A stretch of DNA of 37,070 nt from Pseudomonas sp. MN1F (lineage in GTDB: Bacteria; Pseudomonadota; Gammaproteobacteria; Pseudomonadales; Pseudomonadaceae): contig NZ_VZII01000018.1 in the NCBI RefSeq assembly GCF_009391885.1, positions 1-37,070 of the forward strand. Reading direction: 5' to 3'. Positions within the stretch are counted from its first letter, which is position 1; each line of letters starts with the position of its first letter. Of the stretch, positions 25,042 to 34,432 are shown in pieces. The translations under genes and the position numbers were made by a program. The notes beneath the pieces are model-generated. The model was not told the DNA's origin. It saw only the letters and a program-made list of their open reading frames with translations, and ran no database searches.

Positions 25042-25078
25042 TTGCTGTTGCAGGGCGTGATTGCTGTTGCAGGGTGTG
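25042..25078 (+). repeat. Two-copy direct repeat, 19-base period
   Basis: TTGCTGTTGCAGGGCGTG (25042-25059) and TTGCTGTTGCAGGGTGTG (25061-25078) differ at one base and are separated by one base. They lie in the 5' leader region between the AlgU-like promoter candidate and the GNAT gene. Confidence 0.85.
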
Positions 25079-25292
25079 CAAGCTCCCGGCGTGGCTTCCT
25101 GCTACTTTTTAACGCTGGCCACCTTGAGCAATCCCGCGTGCGGCGCCTACTATTTGGGAGTGCCCGGCCAGGTCGAACGATTGTTGTCGGCTGATGGTCC
25201 AAGGGGGCAAGAGGTGGCGTAGAGGTTCCTCCGCCGGATAAACCACATCGGTTAAGGTAAGGGTCTGCCAGAAAGGCCTGCGAGGAGTAGTG

Positions 25293-25574
25293 ATGAGTGA
25301 AGCGCTGACCATCCACCATGACCAGGCCGGTCATCAGTTCGAAACCAATGTGGACGGTCATCGTGCCTACCTGACGTACATGGACCTGGGCAAGCAGACG
25401 CTGGACATCTATCGCACTTTCGTACCCAACGCCCTGCGTGGCCGTGGGATCGCAGCAGCGCTGACCGAGAAGGCCCTCGAGTACGCCGACCAGATGGGTT
25501 ACACGGTGATCCCTTCCTGCTCGTACGTGGAGCGCTACATGGAGCGTCAGCAGCGCCATTCGAGCAAGGCCTGA
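25293..25574 (+). CDS. Small GNAT-family N-acetyltransferase (YjdJ/CG type)
   Basis: The 93-residue protein is a minimal GNAT domain of the short CG type (PF14542-like). It has strands around GHRAYLTYMDLGKQTLDIYRT, the acetyl-CoA-binding loop RGRGIAAAL at 49-57 and the C-terminal CSYVERYMER near 76. The family has been linked to acetyl transfer on small molecules or to no known activity. The ATG at 25293 follows a GAGGAG ribosome site by 5 bases; the GTG codon immediately before is in frame but too close. It is monocistronic and shares a bidirectional terminator with the DAHP synthase gene. Confidence 0.88.
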   Translation: MSEALTIHHDQAGHQFETNVDGHRAYLTYMDLGKQTLDIYRTFVPNALRGRGIAAALTEKALEYADQMGYTVIPSCSYVERYMERQQRHSSKA

Positions 25575-25595
25575 ACGGGCCAAATGCCAGATACG

Positions 25596-25625
25596 AAAAC
25601 GCCGGGCAATGCCCGGCGTTTTTCA
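25596..25625. terminator. Bidirectional terminator between GNAT gene and aroF
   Basis: AACGCCGGGC (25598-25607) pairs with GCCCGGCGTT (25611-25620) around AAT, with AAAA before and TTTTTC after, so it works in both directions between convergent genes. Confidence 0.9.
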
Positions 25626-25637
25626 TCGCGCTGAAGC

Positions 25638-26714
25638 TTAGCCGCGCTTGCGCTGTGGCAGTACATCCTTGAGCTTGGCGTGCATGCTGCGCAGGGTTTT
25701 CTCGGTAGCCGACCAGTCGATGCAGGCATCGGTGATCGACACGCCGTACTGCAGTTCGTCGAGGTTTTTCGGAATCGACTGGCAGCCCCAGTTCAGGTGG
25801 CTTTCGACCATCAGGCCGATGATCGACTGGTTGCCTTCGAGGATCTGGTTGGCGACGTTCTCCATGACCAGCGGCTGCAGGGCCGGGTCCTTGTTGGAGT
25901 TGGCGTGGCTGCAGTCGACCATGATGTTGGCCTTGATTTTGGCCTTGGCCAGGTCCTGTTCGCACAGGGCGACACTGACCGAATCATAGTTTGGCTTGCC
26001 GTTGCCGCCACGCAGCACCACGTGGCCATACGGGTTGCCCTTGGTGGTGACGATCGATACGCCGCCTTCCTGGTTGATACCCAGGAAGCGGTGCGGCTTG
26101 GACACCGACTGCAGGGCGTTGATGGCCACGGTCAGGCCGCCATCGGTGCCGTTCTTGAAACCGACCGCCGAGGACAGGCCCGAGGCCATCTCGCGGTGGG
26201 TCTGCGATTCGGTGGTGCGGGCGCCGATGGCCGACCAGCTGATCAGGTCCTGCAGGTACTGCGGAGAGATCGGGTCGAGTGCTTCGGTAGCGGTCGGCAG
26301 GCCCATTTCGGCCAGGTCCAGCAGCAGCTGGCGGCCGATGTGCAGGCCGTCCTGGATCTTGAACGAGTCATCCAGGTAGGGGTCGTTGATCAGGCCTTTC
26401 CAGCCAACGGTGGTGCGTGGCTTTTCAAAGTACACCCGCATGACCAGGTACAGCGTGTCGGACACTTCCTCGGCCAGTACCTTGAGGCGCTCGGCGTATT
26501 CGTGAGCGGCCTTGATGTCATGGATGGAGCAGGGGCCGACCACCACGAACAGGCGATGGTCCTTGCCGTCGAGGATATTGCGCACCACTTCGCGGCCGGC
26601 AGTCACGGTCTGCAGGGCCTTGGCGCTGAGGGGGATTTCCTTCTTGAGCTGATCGGGGGTGATCAAGGTCTCGTTGGAGGCAACGTTAAGGTCGTCGATC
26701 GGTAAATCAGCCAT
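25638..26714 (-). CDS. aroF: 3-deoxy-7-phosphoheptulonate synthase, class I
   Basis: This enzyme condenses phosphoenolpyruvate and erythrose 4-phosphate, the first step of the shikimate pathway. The 358-residue protein has the class I AroF/G/H motifs VVVGPCSIHD, MRVYFEKPRTTVGWKG, GARTTESQTHREMASG, FKNGTDG and MVDCSHANS with the metal-binding Cys, His, Glu and Asp residues. Start MADLPIDDLN is typical for Pseudomonas. Which of Phe, Tyr or Trp inhibits it cannot be settled by eye, so the suffix in aroF is provisional. It diverges from the panE-like gene. Confidence 0.95.
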   Translation of the reverse strand: MADLPIDDLNVASNETLITPDQLKKEIPLSAKALQTVTAGREVVRNILDGKDHRLFVVVGPCSIHDIKAAHEYAERLKVLAEEVSDTLYLVMRVYFEKPRTTVGWKGLINDPYLDDSFKIQDGLHIGRQLLLDLAEMGLPTATEALDPISPQYLQDLISWSAIGARTTESQTHREMASGLSSAVGFKNGTDGGLTVAINALQSVSKPHRFLGINQEGGVSIVTTKGNPYGHVVLRGGNGKPNYDSVSVALCEQDLAKAKIKANIMVDCSHANSNKDPALQPLVMENVANQILEGNQSIIGLMVESHLNWGCQSIPKNLDELQYGVSITDACIDWSATEKTLRSMHAKLKDVLPQRKRG

Positions 26715-26798
26715 CGTGTTACTCGTCAGGTCACGGGTGCCGGCCGCCAGCAATCCCCGTGCGGCCCAGCAGCAATAATGTTCGCAGCGGGGAGCCGA

Positions 26799-26827
26799 AC
26801 CTTAGCGCGTTACAGGGGGCGCGACAA
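26799..26827 (-). promoter_or_regulatory. Candidate promoter of the DAHP synthase gene
   Basis: On the minus strand TTGTCG (26827-26822), a 17-base spacer and TAAGGT (26804-26799) lie about 85 bases before the ATG. No leader-peptide or T-box-like attenuator is apparent in the leader. Confidence 0.5.
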
Positions 26828-26845
26828 TGGTATTCGCTACGTGCT

Positions 26846-26859
26846 GACACACTTGTGTC
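26846..26859. promoter_or_regulatory. Palindrome in the aroF/panE divergent region
   Basis: GACACA-CT-TGTGTC is a perfect 6-bp inverted repeat with a 2-base centre. It lies 19 bases upstream of the DAHP synthase -35 and 59 bases before the panE-like start, so a regulator bound there could affect both genes. Confidence 0.4.
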
Positions 26860-26917
26860 TGCCCAATGTGGCCCTGATGGGTGTAAAAAAGCGGACCAAC
26901 TTGTCCAGGAGAATGAC

Positions 26918-27865
26918 ATGGCTTCTCGCAACCCGCGTATCGGCATCATCGGCAGCGGCGCTATCGGTGGCTTTTATGGGCTGATGCTGGCGCGCGCCGG
27001 TTTCGATGTGCATTTTCTGCTGCGCAGCGAATATGACGTGGTGCGCGAGCAGGGTCTGAAGCTTGAGCATGCCGTGCATGGCGCGTTGCAGATGCCGGTC
27101 AATGCCTACGCCAGCGCTGCCGACATGCCACCCTGCGACTGGCTGCTGGTGGGCGCCAAGGCGACCAGCAATGCCGAGCTTGCGCCGCTGATCGTCCAGG
27201 CTGCCGCAGCCGATGCCAAGGTAGTGCTGTTGCAGAATGGCCTTGGTGTGGAGGAGCAGTTGAGGGCGGCCTTGCCGGGTAACCTGCATTTACTCGGAGG
27301 CCTGTGTTTCATCTGCGTCAATCGCCAGGCCCCAGGGGTGATTCGCCACCAGGCGTTGGGTGCGGTCAACCTCGGCTATCACAGCGGGCCGGCCGAAGAT
27401 GGCGGTGCGGCGATCGTTGAAGCCGGCGCCGGGTTGTTCCGTGCGGCGGGCATCGACTCCCAGGCCATGGCCAATCTCGGTCAGGCGCGCTGGCAGAAGC
27501 TGGTGTGGAACGTGCCCTACAACGGCCTGTCGGTGTTGCTGGGGGCCAGTACCACGCCGCTGATGGCCGATGCCGACAGCCGCGAATTGATCCAGGCGCT
27601 GATGGCTGAAGTGGTGCAGGGCGCTGCCGCGTGCGGGCACGAGCTGCCGGCAGGCTATGCCGAGCAGCTGTTCCGTATGACCGAGCAGATGCCTGATTAC
27701 TGGCCGAGCATGTACCACGACCATGCCCAGCAGCGCCCGCTGGAACTGCAGGCGATCTATGCCGAGCCGATTGCCCGCGCGCAGGCGGCTGGCTGCAGCC
27801 TGCCGCGGATGCGCATGTTGTATCAGGCCCTGGCCTTCATCGACCGCAGCAACCGGGCTGGCTGA
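26918..27865 (+). CDS. Putative 2-dehydropantoate 2-reductase (PanE/ApbA family)
   Basis: The 315-residue protein would reduce 2-dehydropantoate with NADPH in pantothenate synthesis. It has an N-terminal Rossmann motif GIIGSGAIGGFYGLMLARAG (from residue 9), a QNGLGVEEQLR segment around residue 107, and the C-terminal helical ketopantoate reductase domain with WQKLVWNVPYNGLSVLLG near 190 and RPLELQAIYAEPI near 270, the family's substrate-binding regions. A CAGGAGAA ribosome site precedes the ATG. Pseudomonads often have more than one PanE-like paralogue, so pathway assignment is uncertain and the symbol is left out. Confidence 0.88.
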   Translation: MASRNPRIGIIGSGAIGGFYGLMLARAGFDVHFLLRSEYDVVREQGLKLEHAVHGALQMPVNAYASAADMPPCDWLLVGAKATSNAELAPLIVQAAAADAKVVLLQNGLGVEEQLRAALPGNLHLLGGLCFICVNRQAPGVIRHQALGAVNLGYHSGPAEDGGAAIVEAGAGLFRAAGIDSQAMANLGQARWQKLVWNVPYNGLSVLLGASTTPLMADADSRELIQALMAEVVQGAAACGHELPAGYAEQLFRMTEQMPDYWPSMYHDHAQQRPLELQAIYAEPIARAQAAGCSLPRMRMLYQALAFIDRSNRAG

Positions 27866-27969
27866 ATCCGCTGCAGGCCGCATCAGCAGTACGCCGGACG
27901 GCAAAGCGCGGGTTCGGCGCGCTGCTAAGCTGAAGCTTGCTCTGCCGCAACGGCAGTCGAGGAGGTCGA

Positions 27970-28467
27970 ATGATCCGCTCCATGCTGTACGCCACCGACC
28001 TCGGTGTCTACGCACCTTTTGTCATGCAGCACGCCTTGACCCTGGCTCGCGCCTTCAGCGCAGAGCTCTACGTGATTCACGCGGTGGAGCCGATGGGGCA
28101 GTTTGCCGAGTCCCTGCTGCAGAGTTACCTCGATGAGCAGACGCTGGATGAATTGCACAGCGAAGGCGTCAACACGGTGATGGCCAATATCGAGCAGCGG
28201 GTGCTGGAAAACTTTCGTGACGAATTGGGCGAGGACGCTGACCTGGCGCTGATCAGGGCGGTGCGGGTGCGTCAAGGTGACCCGGCACAGGTCATCCTTG
28301 ATCAGGCGCAGCGGCTGAGCGTCGACCTGCTGATCTTCGGCAGCCACACTGCCGGTGCCGGGGTGGATGTGCCGATTGGCCGGACGGCAGTGCGCTTGCT
28401 GCAACTGTCGCCGGTGCCGGTGTACATGGTGCCGCTCTCGCAGCACCTTGGGCGTAGGAAATTGTGA
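27970..28467 (+). CDS. Universal stress protein, UspA family
   Basis: The 165-residue protein is a single Usp domain. It starts MIRSMLYATDLGVYAPFVMQ, where the family has a beta strand and Asp of the nucleotide site, and has DLLIFGSHTAGAG and VPIGRTAVRLLQLSPVPVYMVP towards the end. This resembles the G-x2-G-x9-G(S/T) ATP loop, slightly altered. The role in general stress is inferred from the family. GAGGAGG is a strong ribosome site. It follows the PanE-like gene by 104 bases, possibly in one transcript. Confidence 0.88.
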   Translation: MIRSMLYATDLGVYAPFVMQHALTLARAFSAELYVIHAVEPMGQFAESLLQSYLDEQTLDELHSEGVNTVMANIEQRVLENFRDELGEDADLALIRAVRVRQGDPAQVILDQAQRLSVDLLIFGSHTAGAGVDVPIGRTAVRLLQLSPVPVYMVPLSQHLGRRKL

Positions 28468-28508
28468 AGCTGGCGGTAGTCCGGTTCGGAGGCGCGTGTA
28501 ACAAAATA

Positions 28509-29571
<1,063 letters not shown>

Positions 29572-29585
29572 GTACGGCAGAAATG

Positions 29586-29615
29586 AAAAAACCGGCCCTC
29601 GGGCCGGTTTTTCTT
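29586..29615. terminator. Bidirectional terminator between cysB and cysH
   Basis: AAAAACCGGCC (29587-29597) pairs with GGCCGGTTTTT (29602-29612) around CTCG. Flanking A and T runs make it work for both convergent genes. Confidence 0.93.
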
Positions 29616-29625
29616 TGCCTGCGAA

Positions 29626-30360
29626 TCAGGCCTTGCTGATCAGGTTGCCGGCATGCAGCCCGCATTCCTTCTGGGTCGACTCTTCCCACCACCAGCGGCC
29701 TTCGCGCTCGTGCTGGTTCGGCAGCACCGGGCGCGTGCAAGGCTCGCAACCGATGCTGATGAAGCCGCGCTCATGCAGGCTGTTGTACGGCAGTTCGAGC
29801 ATGCGGATGTAACCCCACACTTCTTCGCTGCTCATCTGCGCCAGCGGGTTGAACTTGTACAGGGTGCGATCGGGCGTGGAGAACGCGCCGTCGACTTCCA
29901 GCGCTGCCACCTGGCTGCGGGTGCCCGGGCTCTGGTCGCGGCGTTGGCCGGTGGCCCAGGCGCTGACGGTGGCGAGCTTGCGCCGCAGCGGTTCGATCTT
30001 GCGGATGCCGCAGCATTCGCCGTGGCCATCCTTGTAGAAGCTGAACAGGCCTTTTTCCTTGACGAACGGGTCGAGCTTGGCGCGATCCGGGCTGAGGATT
30101 TCGATCGGCAGGTTGTAATGCTCGCGCACCTGGTCGATGAAACGGTAGGTCTCCGGGTGCAGGCGGCCGGTGTCGAGGCTGAACACCTTGACCTGCTTGT
30201 TCAGCTTCCAGGCCATGTCGACCAGCACCACATCCTCAGCGCCGCTGAAGGAAATCCACAGGTCATCGCCAAAATGCTCGAAGGCAAGCTTCAGGATGTC
30301 CTGCGGGGACTTGTTGGCATAGGTCGCGGCCAGGGCGGCGACGTCGAAGGGTTGGCTCAT
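29626..30360 (-). CDS. cysH: Adenylyl-sulfate (APS) reductase, [4Fe-4S] type CysH
   Basis: CysH reduces APS to sulfite in assimilatory sulfate reduction. The 244-residue protein has the PAPS-loop [11 protein letters not shown] near residues 36-46 and catalytic Cys233 in KECGLH. Four further cysteines (Cys116 and Cys117 in GECCGIRK, Cys205 and Cys208 in GCEPCTR) ligate a [4Fe-4S] cluster. The cluster cysteines mark it as the APS-type enzyme of pseudomonads and plants, not the cluster-free PAPS reductase of E. coli. It is probably CysB-activated; no clear CysB site is visible in the 90 bases between it and pabB. Confidence 0.96.
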   Translation of the reverse strand: MSQPFDVAALAATYANKSPQDILKLAFEHFGDDLWISFSGAEDVVLVDMAWKLNKQVKVFSLDTGRLHPETYRFIDQVREHYNLPIEILSPDRAKLDPFVKEKGLFSFYKDGHGECCGIRKIEPLRRKLATVSAWATGQRRDQSPGTRSQVAALEVDGAFSTPDRTLYKFNPLAQMSSEEVWGYIRMLELPYNSLHERGFISIGCEPCTRPVLPNQHEREGRWWWEESTQKECGLHAGNLISKA

Positions 30361-30450
30361 CAGGCGGTTTCCATCTTGGCTGTGGCGCTGTGCGCTCGTA
30401 ATGGTGAGATGGTAACAAAAAATGGCGGGGCAGACGCCTGGTGATCAGCC

Positions 30451-31794
30451 TCAAAGACGCTGCAGCGTTTCCATCAGCACCCGCACCTTGGCAATCGACT
30501 CCTCGTATTCGGCCTGCCAGTTAGAGTCGGCCACGACCGCGCCGCCGCCCCAGCAACTGACCTGGCCATCCTTGACCAGCAGGCTGCGGATGGCAATGGA
30601 GCTGTCCATCTCGCCCCGCACATCCACGTACAGCAGCGAGCCGCAGTACAGCGCGCGGCGGGTGGGCTCCAGCTCGTCGATGATCTGCATGGCGCGGATC
30701 TTCGGCGCGCCGGTGATCGAGCCGCCAGGGAAGCTGTCGCCGATCAGGTCCAGGGCGTCCTTGTCGCGGGCCAGCTGGCCGGTGACGCTGCTGACCAGAT
30801 GGTGGACGTTGGGGTAGCTCTCCAGGCTGAACAGCTCCGGCACCTTCACCGAGCCGATTTCGCAGGTGCGCCCCAGGTCGTTGCGCAGCAGGTCGACGAT
30901 CATCAGGTTTTCCGAGCGGTCCTTGGCGCTGTGGCGCAGCTCTTCGGCATTGCGAGCATCCTCGGCGGGGTCGGCCGAGCGCGGGCGGGTGCCCTTGATC
31001 GGGCGGGTTTCCACCTGGCCTTGGCTGACGCGGATGAAGCGCTCCGGGGAGAAGCTCAGCAGTGCGCTGCCGTCGGCCAGTTGCTGGTAGCCGGAGAACG
31101 GTGTCGGGCAGGCTTTGCGCAGGGCCTGGTAGGCGTGCCACGGGTCACCCAGGCAGGGCGCGCGGAAGCGTTGGGTGAGGTTGATCTGGTAGCAGTCGCC
31201 GGCCTGGATGTAGCGCTGCACCTGGTCGAAAGCGGCCTTGTACTGTTCCGGCTGCAGGTCGCCTTGCATTGGCGCGAGCAGCTGGAAATCGCCGCACGCC
31301 GAAGTGTCGACAGTCTCGAACAGCGCCGTCAGGCGAGCCTGCTCTTCAAGCGCCAGGCGCGGGTGGAACACCAGTTGGCTGGTGCCAAGCTGGTGGTCGC
31401 TCACCATTGCCCAGGCGTACAGGCCCAGCTGCGCATCGGGCAGCCCCAGGTCATCGCTCGACAGGCTGGGCAGCTGTTCCAGGCGGCGACCGAAGTCGTA
31501 GCTCAGGTAGCCGATCAGGCCGCCAGCGAAGGGCAGCTCGATGCCGCTGGGTAGCTGTGCTTCACCCAGTTGCGCCAGGCTGGCACGCAGGCGTTCGAGG
31601 AAGGCGCGGCCATCCTCGTCGGGCTGGGCCTGCAGGTGTTGCACGGGCCAGGCACTGAGCAGGTCGAAGCGGCCGCGTTCGGCACCGGGGCGGGCACTGT
31701 CGAGCAGGATCGCGCCGGGGGCCTGGCGCAGGCGGGCGAAATAGGCAGCGGGGTCGGGCTGGTAGGGCAGGGGTTGGAGCGTACAGGTCGGCAT
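30451..31794 (-). CDS. pabB: Aminodeoxychorismate synthase component I
   Basis: PabB aminates chorismate to 4-amino-4-deoxychorismate for folate synthesis. The 447-residue protein belongs to the anthranilate synthase component I family. The PIKGTRPR motif with Lys267 is the PabB signature; TrpE has PIAGTRPR there. Other blocks are GDCYQINLTQRF, SFSPERFI, ENLMIVDLLRNDLG, GSITGAPKIRAM and WGGGAVVADS. The glutamine amidotransferase partner (PabA/TrpG) is not in the window. On the minus strand a TACAAT box (31834-31829) lies about 35 bases before the ATG. Confidence 0.94.
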   Translation of the reverse strand: MPTCTLQPLPYQPDPAAYFARLRQAPGAILLDSARPGAERGRFDLLSAWPVQHLQAQPDEDGRAFLERLRASLAQLGEAQLPSGIELPFAGGLIGYLSYDFGRRLEQLPSLSSDDLGLPDAQLGLYAWAMVSDHQLGTSQLVFHPRLALEEQARLTALFETVDTSACGDFQLLAPMQGDLQPEQYKAAFDQVQRYIQAGDCYQINLTQRFRAPCLGDPWHAYQALRKACPTPFSGYQQLADGSALLSFSPERFIRVSQGQVETRPIKGTRPRSADPAEDARNAEELRHSAKDRSENLMIVDLLRNDLGRTCEIGSVKVPELFSLESYPNVHHLVSSVTGQLARDKDALDLIGDSFPGGSITGAPKIRAMQIIDELEPTRRALYCGSLLYVDVRGEMDSSIAIRSLLVKDGQVSCWGGGAVVADSNWQAEYEESIAKVRVLMETLQRL

Positions 31795-31885
31795 CAGTGT
31801 GGACGGCGATGTAAAAGCGAGGAGGGCGATTGTAGACCTGTGTAGGAAAAGCGCCTAGCTTTGGGGCGACATTAAACATCCTGTT

Positions 31886-31904
31886 GGGCCCGCAAAGCGG
31901 GCCC
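31886..31904 (-). terminator. Hairpin downstream of the ATP-grasp operon
   Basis: GGGCCCGC (31886-31893) and GCGGGCCC (31897-31904) form a perfect 8-bp stem with an AAA loop just beyond the ATP-grasp stop. The following sequence is not T-rich in either direction, so termination strength is uncertain. Confidence 0.5.
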
Positions 31905-31911
31905 TTGGGGC

Positions 31912-32892
31912 TTAGCGCGGATGCACGTGCCCGAACAGGTTCTGGGTCACCCGCACACGCTGTTCGGCGTCTTCGGTGATCCCTTCTTTGGCCAGCGCTT
32001 CGATGTGCGCCTCGATGGCATGGGTACGCTGGGTCAGCCCGGTGTCGTTGGCGATCTGGATGTTCAGGCCGGGGCGGGCGTTGAGTTCGAGAATCAGTGG
32101 CCCCTTGTCCTGGTCCAGCACCATGTCCACGCCGATGTAGCCCAGCCCGCACAGCTCGTAGCAGCCGGCGGCCAGCTTCATGAAGCCGTCCCAGTTCGGC
32201 AGCTGTACGCCGTCCACCGCGTTGGTGGTGTCCGGGTGCTTGCTGATGATGTTGTTCAGCCAGGTGCCGCGCAGGGTCACACCGGTGGCCAGGTCCACAC
32301 CCACGCCGATGGCGCCCTGGTGCAGGTTGGCCTTGCCGCCGGACTGGCGGGTCGGCAGGCGCAGCATGGCCATCACCGGGTAGCCCATCAGCACGATGAT
32401 GCGGATGTCCGGCACGCCCTCGTAGCTGATGCTCTTGAAGATCTGGTCCGGGGTCACCCGGTACTCGATCAGTGCACGATCACGGTGGCCGCCGAGCGAG
32501 TACAGGCCAGTGAGGATGCTCGACACCTGATGCTCGATTTCCTCGTGGCTGATGATCTTGCCCGACACCGTGCGGTAGCGGTCCTCGAAACGGTCGGCGA
32601 TCACCAGGATGCCGTCACCGCCAGCGCCCTGCGCCGGCTTGATGACGAAGTCGTTGCGCCCGCCGATGATCTCGTGAAGCTTTTCGATCTGCTTTTCGGT
32701 CTCGATGATGCCGTACATCTCCGGCACATGGATGCCGGCTGCGAGCGCACGCTCCTTGGTGATGATCTTGTCGTCGACGATCGGGTACAAGTGGCGCTTG
32801 TTGTACTTCAGCACGTAGTCCGCGTTGCGCCGGTTGATCCCCATGATGCCCCGGGCCTCCAGGGCTTTCCAGGTCTTGATCAGGCCAAACAT
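31912..32892 (-). CDS. RimK-like ATP-grasp amidoligase (alpha-L-glutamate ligase-like)
   Basis: The 326-residue cytosolic protein belongs to the RimK-related ATP-grasp ligases, which form peptide or isopeptide bonds to carboxylates activated as acyl-phosphates. It has Lys85 and a glycine-rich loop in VIKPAQGAGGDG, PDIRIIVLMG near 161, the RimK-like block KANLHQGAIGVGVDLATG near 187, and the Mg/ATP site LELNARPG with Glu269 and Asn271. The ATG overlaps the stop of the upstream membrane protein (TGATG), so it is the last gene of a coupled three-gene operon. It is not RimK itself: the N-terminus and the ELNARPG motif differ. Both the amino acid added and the acceptor are unknown. Confidence 0.9.
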   Translation of the reverse strand: MFGLIKTWKALEARGIMGINRRNADYVLKYNKRHLYPIVDDKIITKERALAAGIHVPEMYGIIETEKQIEKLHEIIGGRNDFVIKPAQGAGGDGILVIADRFEDRYRTVSGKIISHEEIEHQVSSILTGLYSLGGHRDRALIEYRVTPDQIFKSISYEGVPDIRIIVLMGYPVMAMLRLPTRQSGGKANLHQGAIGVGVDLATGVTLRGTWLNNIISKHPDTTNAVDGVQLPNWDGFMKLAAGCYELCGLGYIGVDMVLDQDKGPLILELNARPGLNIQIANDTGLTQRTHAIEAHIEALAKEGITEDAEQRVRVTQNLFGHVHPR

Positions 32893-34427
32893 CAGGCGTC
32901 AGCCTTCTTCAGGAATGCCTTGAAACGCACGAGCTCGGTCAGGCGGTAGCCGCGGTAGCGGCCCATCGCGAGCATGAAGCCCACCAGGATCAACAGCACG
33001 GCCGGGAAGGTGAAGACGAAGTACACCAGCTCCGGCACCATCATCAGCAGGTGCGCCAGGGAGGCGGCGAACAGGGTGCCGATCGCCACTTTCATGGCAT
33101 GGCCACCGCCGCGCTCTTCCCAGGTGATCGACAGGCGTTCGATGGTCATGGTCAGGATCACCATCGGGAACAGCGCCACCGACAGGCCGCGCTCCAGGCC
33201 CAGCTTGTGGCTGAACAGGCTGATGGCGGCAATCAACACCACGACGAAGGTCAGCACCACCGACAGGCGCGGCAGCATCTGCAGCTTCAGGTGTTCCAGG
33301 TACGAACGTAGCGACAGGCCCAGCGCGGTGATCACCGTGAACAGCACGATGCCAAAGCCCAGCTGAGTCTCGCGGAAGGCCAGGGCGATCAGCACCGGGG
33401 TGAAGGTGCCCAGGGTCTGGATGCCGATCAGGTTGCGCAGGATCAGGATCACCAGCACGCCGATCGGGATCATCACCATGATCATGAAGGTCTGCTGGGT
33501 CTGCAGTGGCAAGCCGTACAGCGAGTATTCGAGGAAGTCGGCGTCGGTGTTCTCGTCGGTCAGCTTGGCCAGGCGGATGGCGTTCATCTCGCTGTTGTTC
33601 ATGCTGAAGGTGACGTTGGCTTTCTTGCCGCCATCGACGGTGATCAGGTTGTCGTCACCGGTCCACCACAGCAGGCGGTCGGCCGGCAGGCCCTGCTCGC
33701 CGGTGTCCGGGTTGAAGTACAGCCAGTCGTTGCCGTTGAAGCTGCGCAGCCACAGTTCCGGGGTTTGCGGCGTATCGGCAACCAGCCGGATGGTGTGGAC
33801 CTTTTCCATCGGCACATGGGCGATCGACAGCAGCAGGTCGATGACCTGGGCCTTCTTCATCGGCGAGGTGTCACCGGCCAGCAGCAGCTTGACGTTGTCG
33901 TCGTTGAGGTTGTTGACCCGCTTGATGGTCTCGCTGACAAAGGTTTCGACGTCGGCCGAGTGCTGGCGGATCGGTGCCATCAGGGCTTCGGCGGCGATTT
34001 TCTCCGGGCCGTCGATGGCCAGGCTGTCACGGAAGGTCGGGCCCTTGATGGCGGATTTTTCGTTGCTGTAGCGCTTGGTCAGCACCAGGCGGTAGTAGAG
34101 GGTCTGGTTGCCGCTGACACGGCGTGCCGACCAGGTCACCTTGCGGTTGCCGTCGGCGCGGTTGACGCTCACCCCGTAGTTGTTGGAGATGAAGCTCTCG
34201 TTGAGGCTGACATAGTCGCGGTTCAGCGGCGGCACGAACATCTGGATCTTGACCGGGTCCTTGGAGCTGGCGACGAACTCGACCTTGGCGTCGATGTTCC
34301 ACAGGTCGTCGGTCTCGTCTTCGGTCACCGGGATGCCGAGCACGAAGATCTGATAGGCCGTGACCGCCACGCCGAGCAACACCAGCACGGTGATCAGGAC
34401 TTTCAGATGGAGGGTAAGAGAGCGCAT
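32892..34427 (-). CDS. Inactive transglutaminase domain fused to a multi-TM membrane domain
   Basis: The 511-residue protein has one N-terminal TM (about 8-29) and a periplasmic region to about 312. From there on lie seven or so predicted TM helices (TFMIMVMIPIGVLVILILRN from 313, then IVLFTVITALGLSL, VVLTFVVVLIAAIS, ALFPMVILTMTIE, FAASLAHLLMMV and FVFTFPAVLLILVGFMLAM). The periplasmic part resembles a transglutaminase-like fold around AQVIDLLLSIAHVP and WLYFNPDTGE, but the whole protein contains no cysteine, so no Cys-His-Asp triad is possible. This matches the inactive transglutaminase/7TM family known from comparative genomics. It lies between the protease and ATP-grasp genes, five bases from one and overlapping the other. 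It may bind or pass a peptide across the membrane; that is inference. Confidence 0.9.
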   Translation of the reverse strand: MRSLTLHLKVLITVLVLLGVAVTAYQIFVLGIPVTEDETDDLWNIDAKVEFVASSKDPVKIQMFVPPLNRDYVSLNESFISNNYGVSVNRADGNRKVTWSARRVSGNQTLYYRLVLTKRYSNEKSAIKGPTFRDSLAIDGPEKIAAEALMAPIRQHSADVETFVSETIKRVNNLNDDNVKLLLAGDTSPMKKAQVIDLLLSIAHVPMEKVHTIRLVADTPQTPELWLRSFNGNDWLYFNPDTGEQGLPADRLLWWTGDDNLITVDGGKKANVTFSMNNSEMNAIRLAKLTDENTDADFLEYSLYGLPLQTQQTFMIMVMIPIGVLVILILRNLIGIQTLGTFTPVLIALAFRETQLGFGIVLFTVITALGLSLRSYLEHLKLQMLPRLSVVLTFVVVLIAAISLFSHKLGLERGLSVALFPMVILTMTIERLSITWEERGGGHAMKVAIGTLFAASLAHLLMMVPELVYFVFTFPAVLLILVGFMLAMGRYRGYRLTELVRFKAFLKKADA

Positions 34428-34432
34428 CGGGG

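Noticed and set aside
25042..25078. Possible CRISPR-like repeat pair
   Set aside because: Only two copies with a one-base gap, no spacers and no cas genes; it is a simple tandem duplication.
24934..25194. 86-codon frame in the oprI-GNAT gap
   Set aside because: It has no ribosome site and no recognisable protein features, and it overlaps the promoter-like elements and the tandem repeat.
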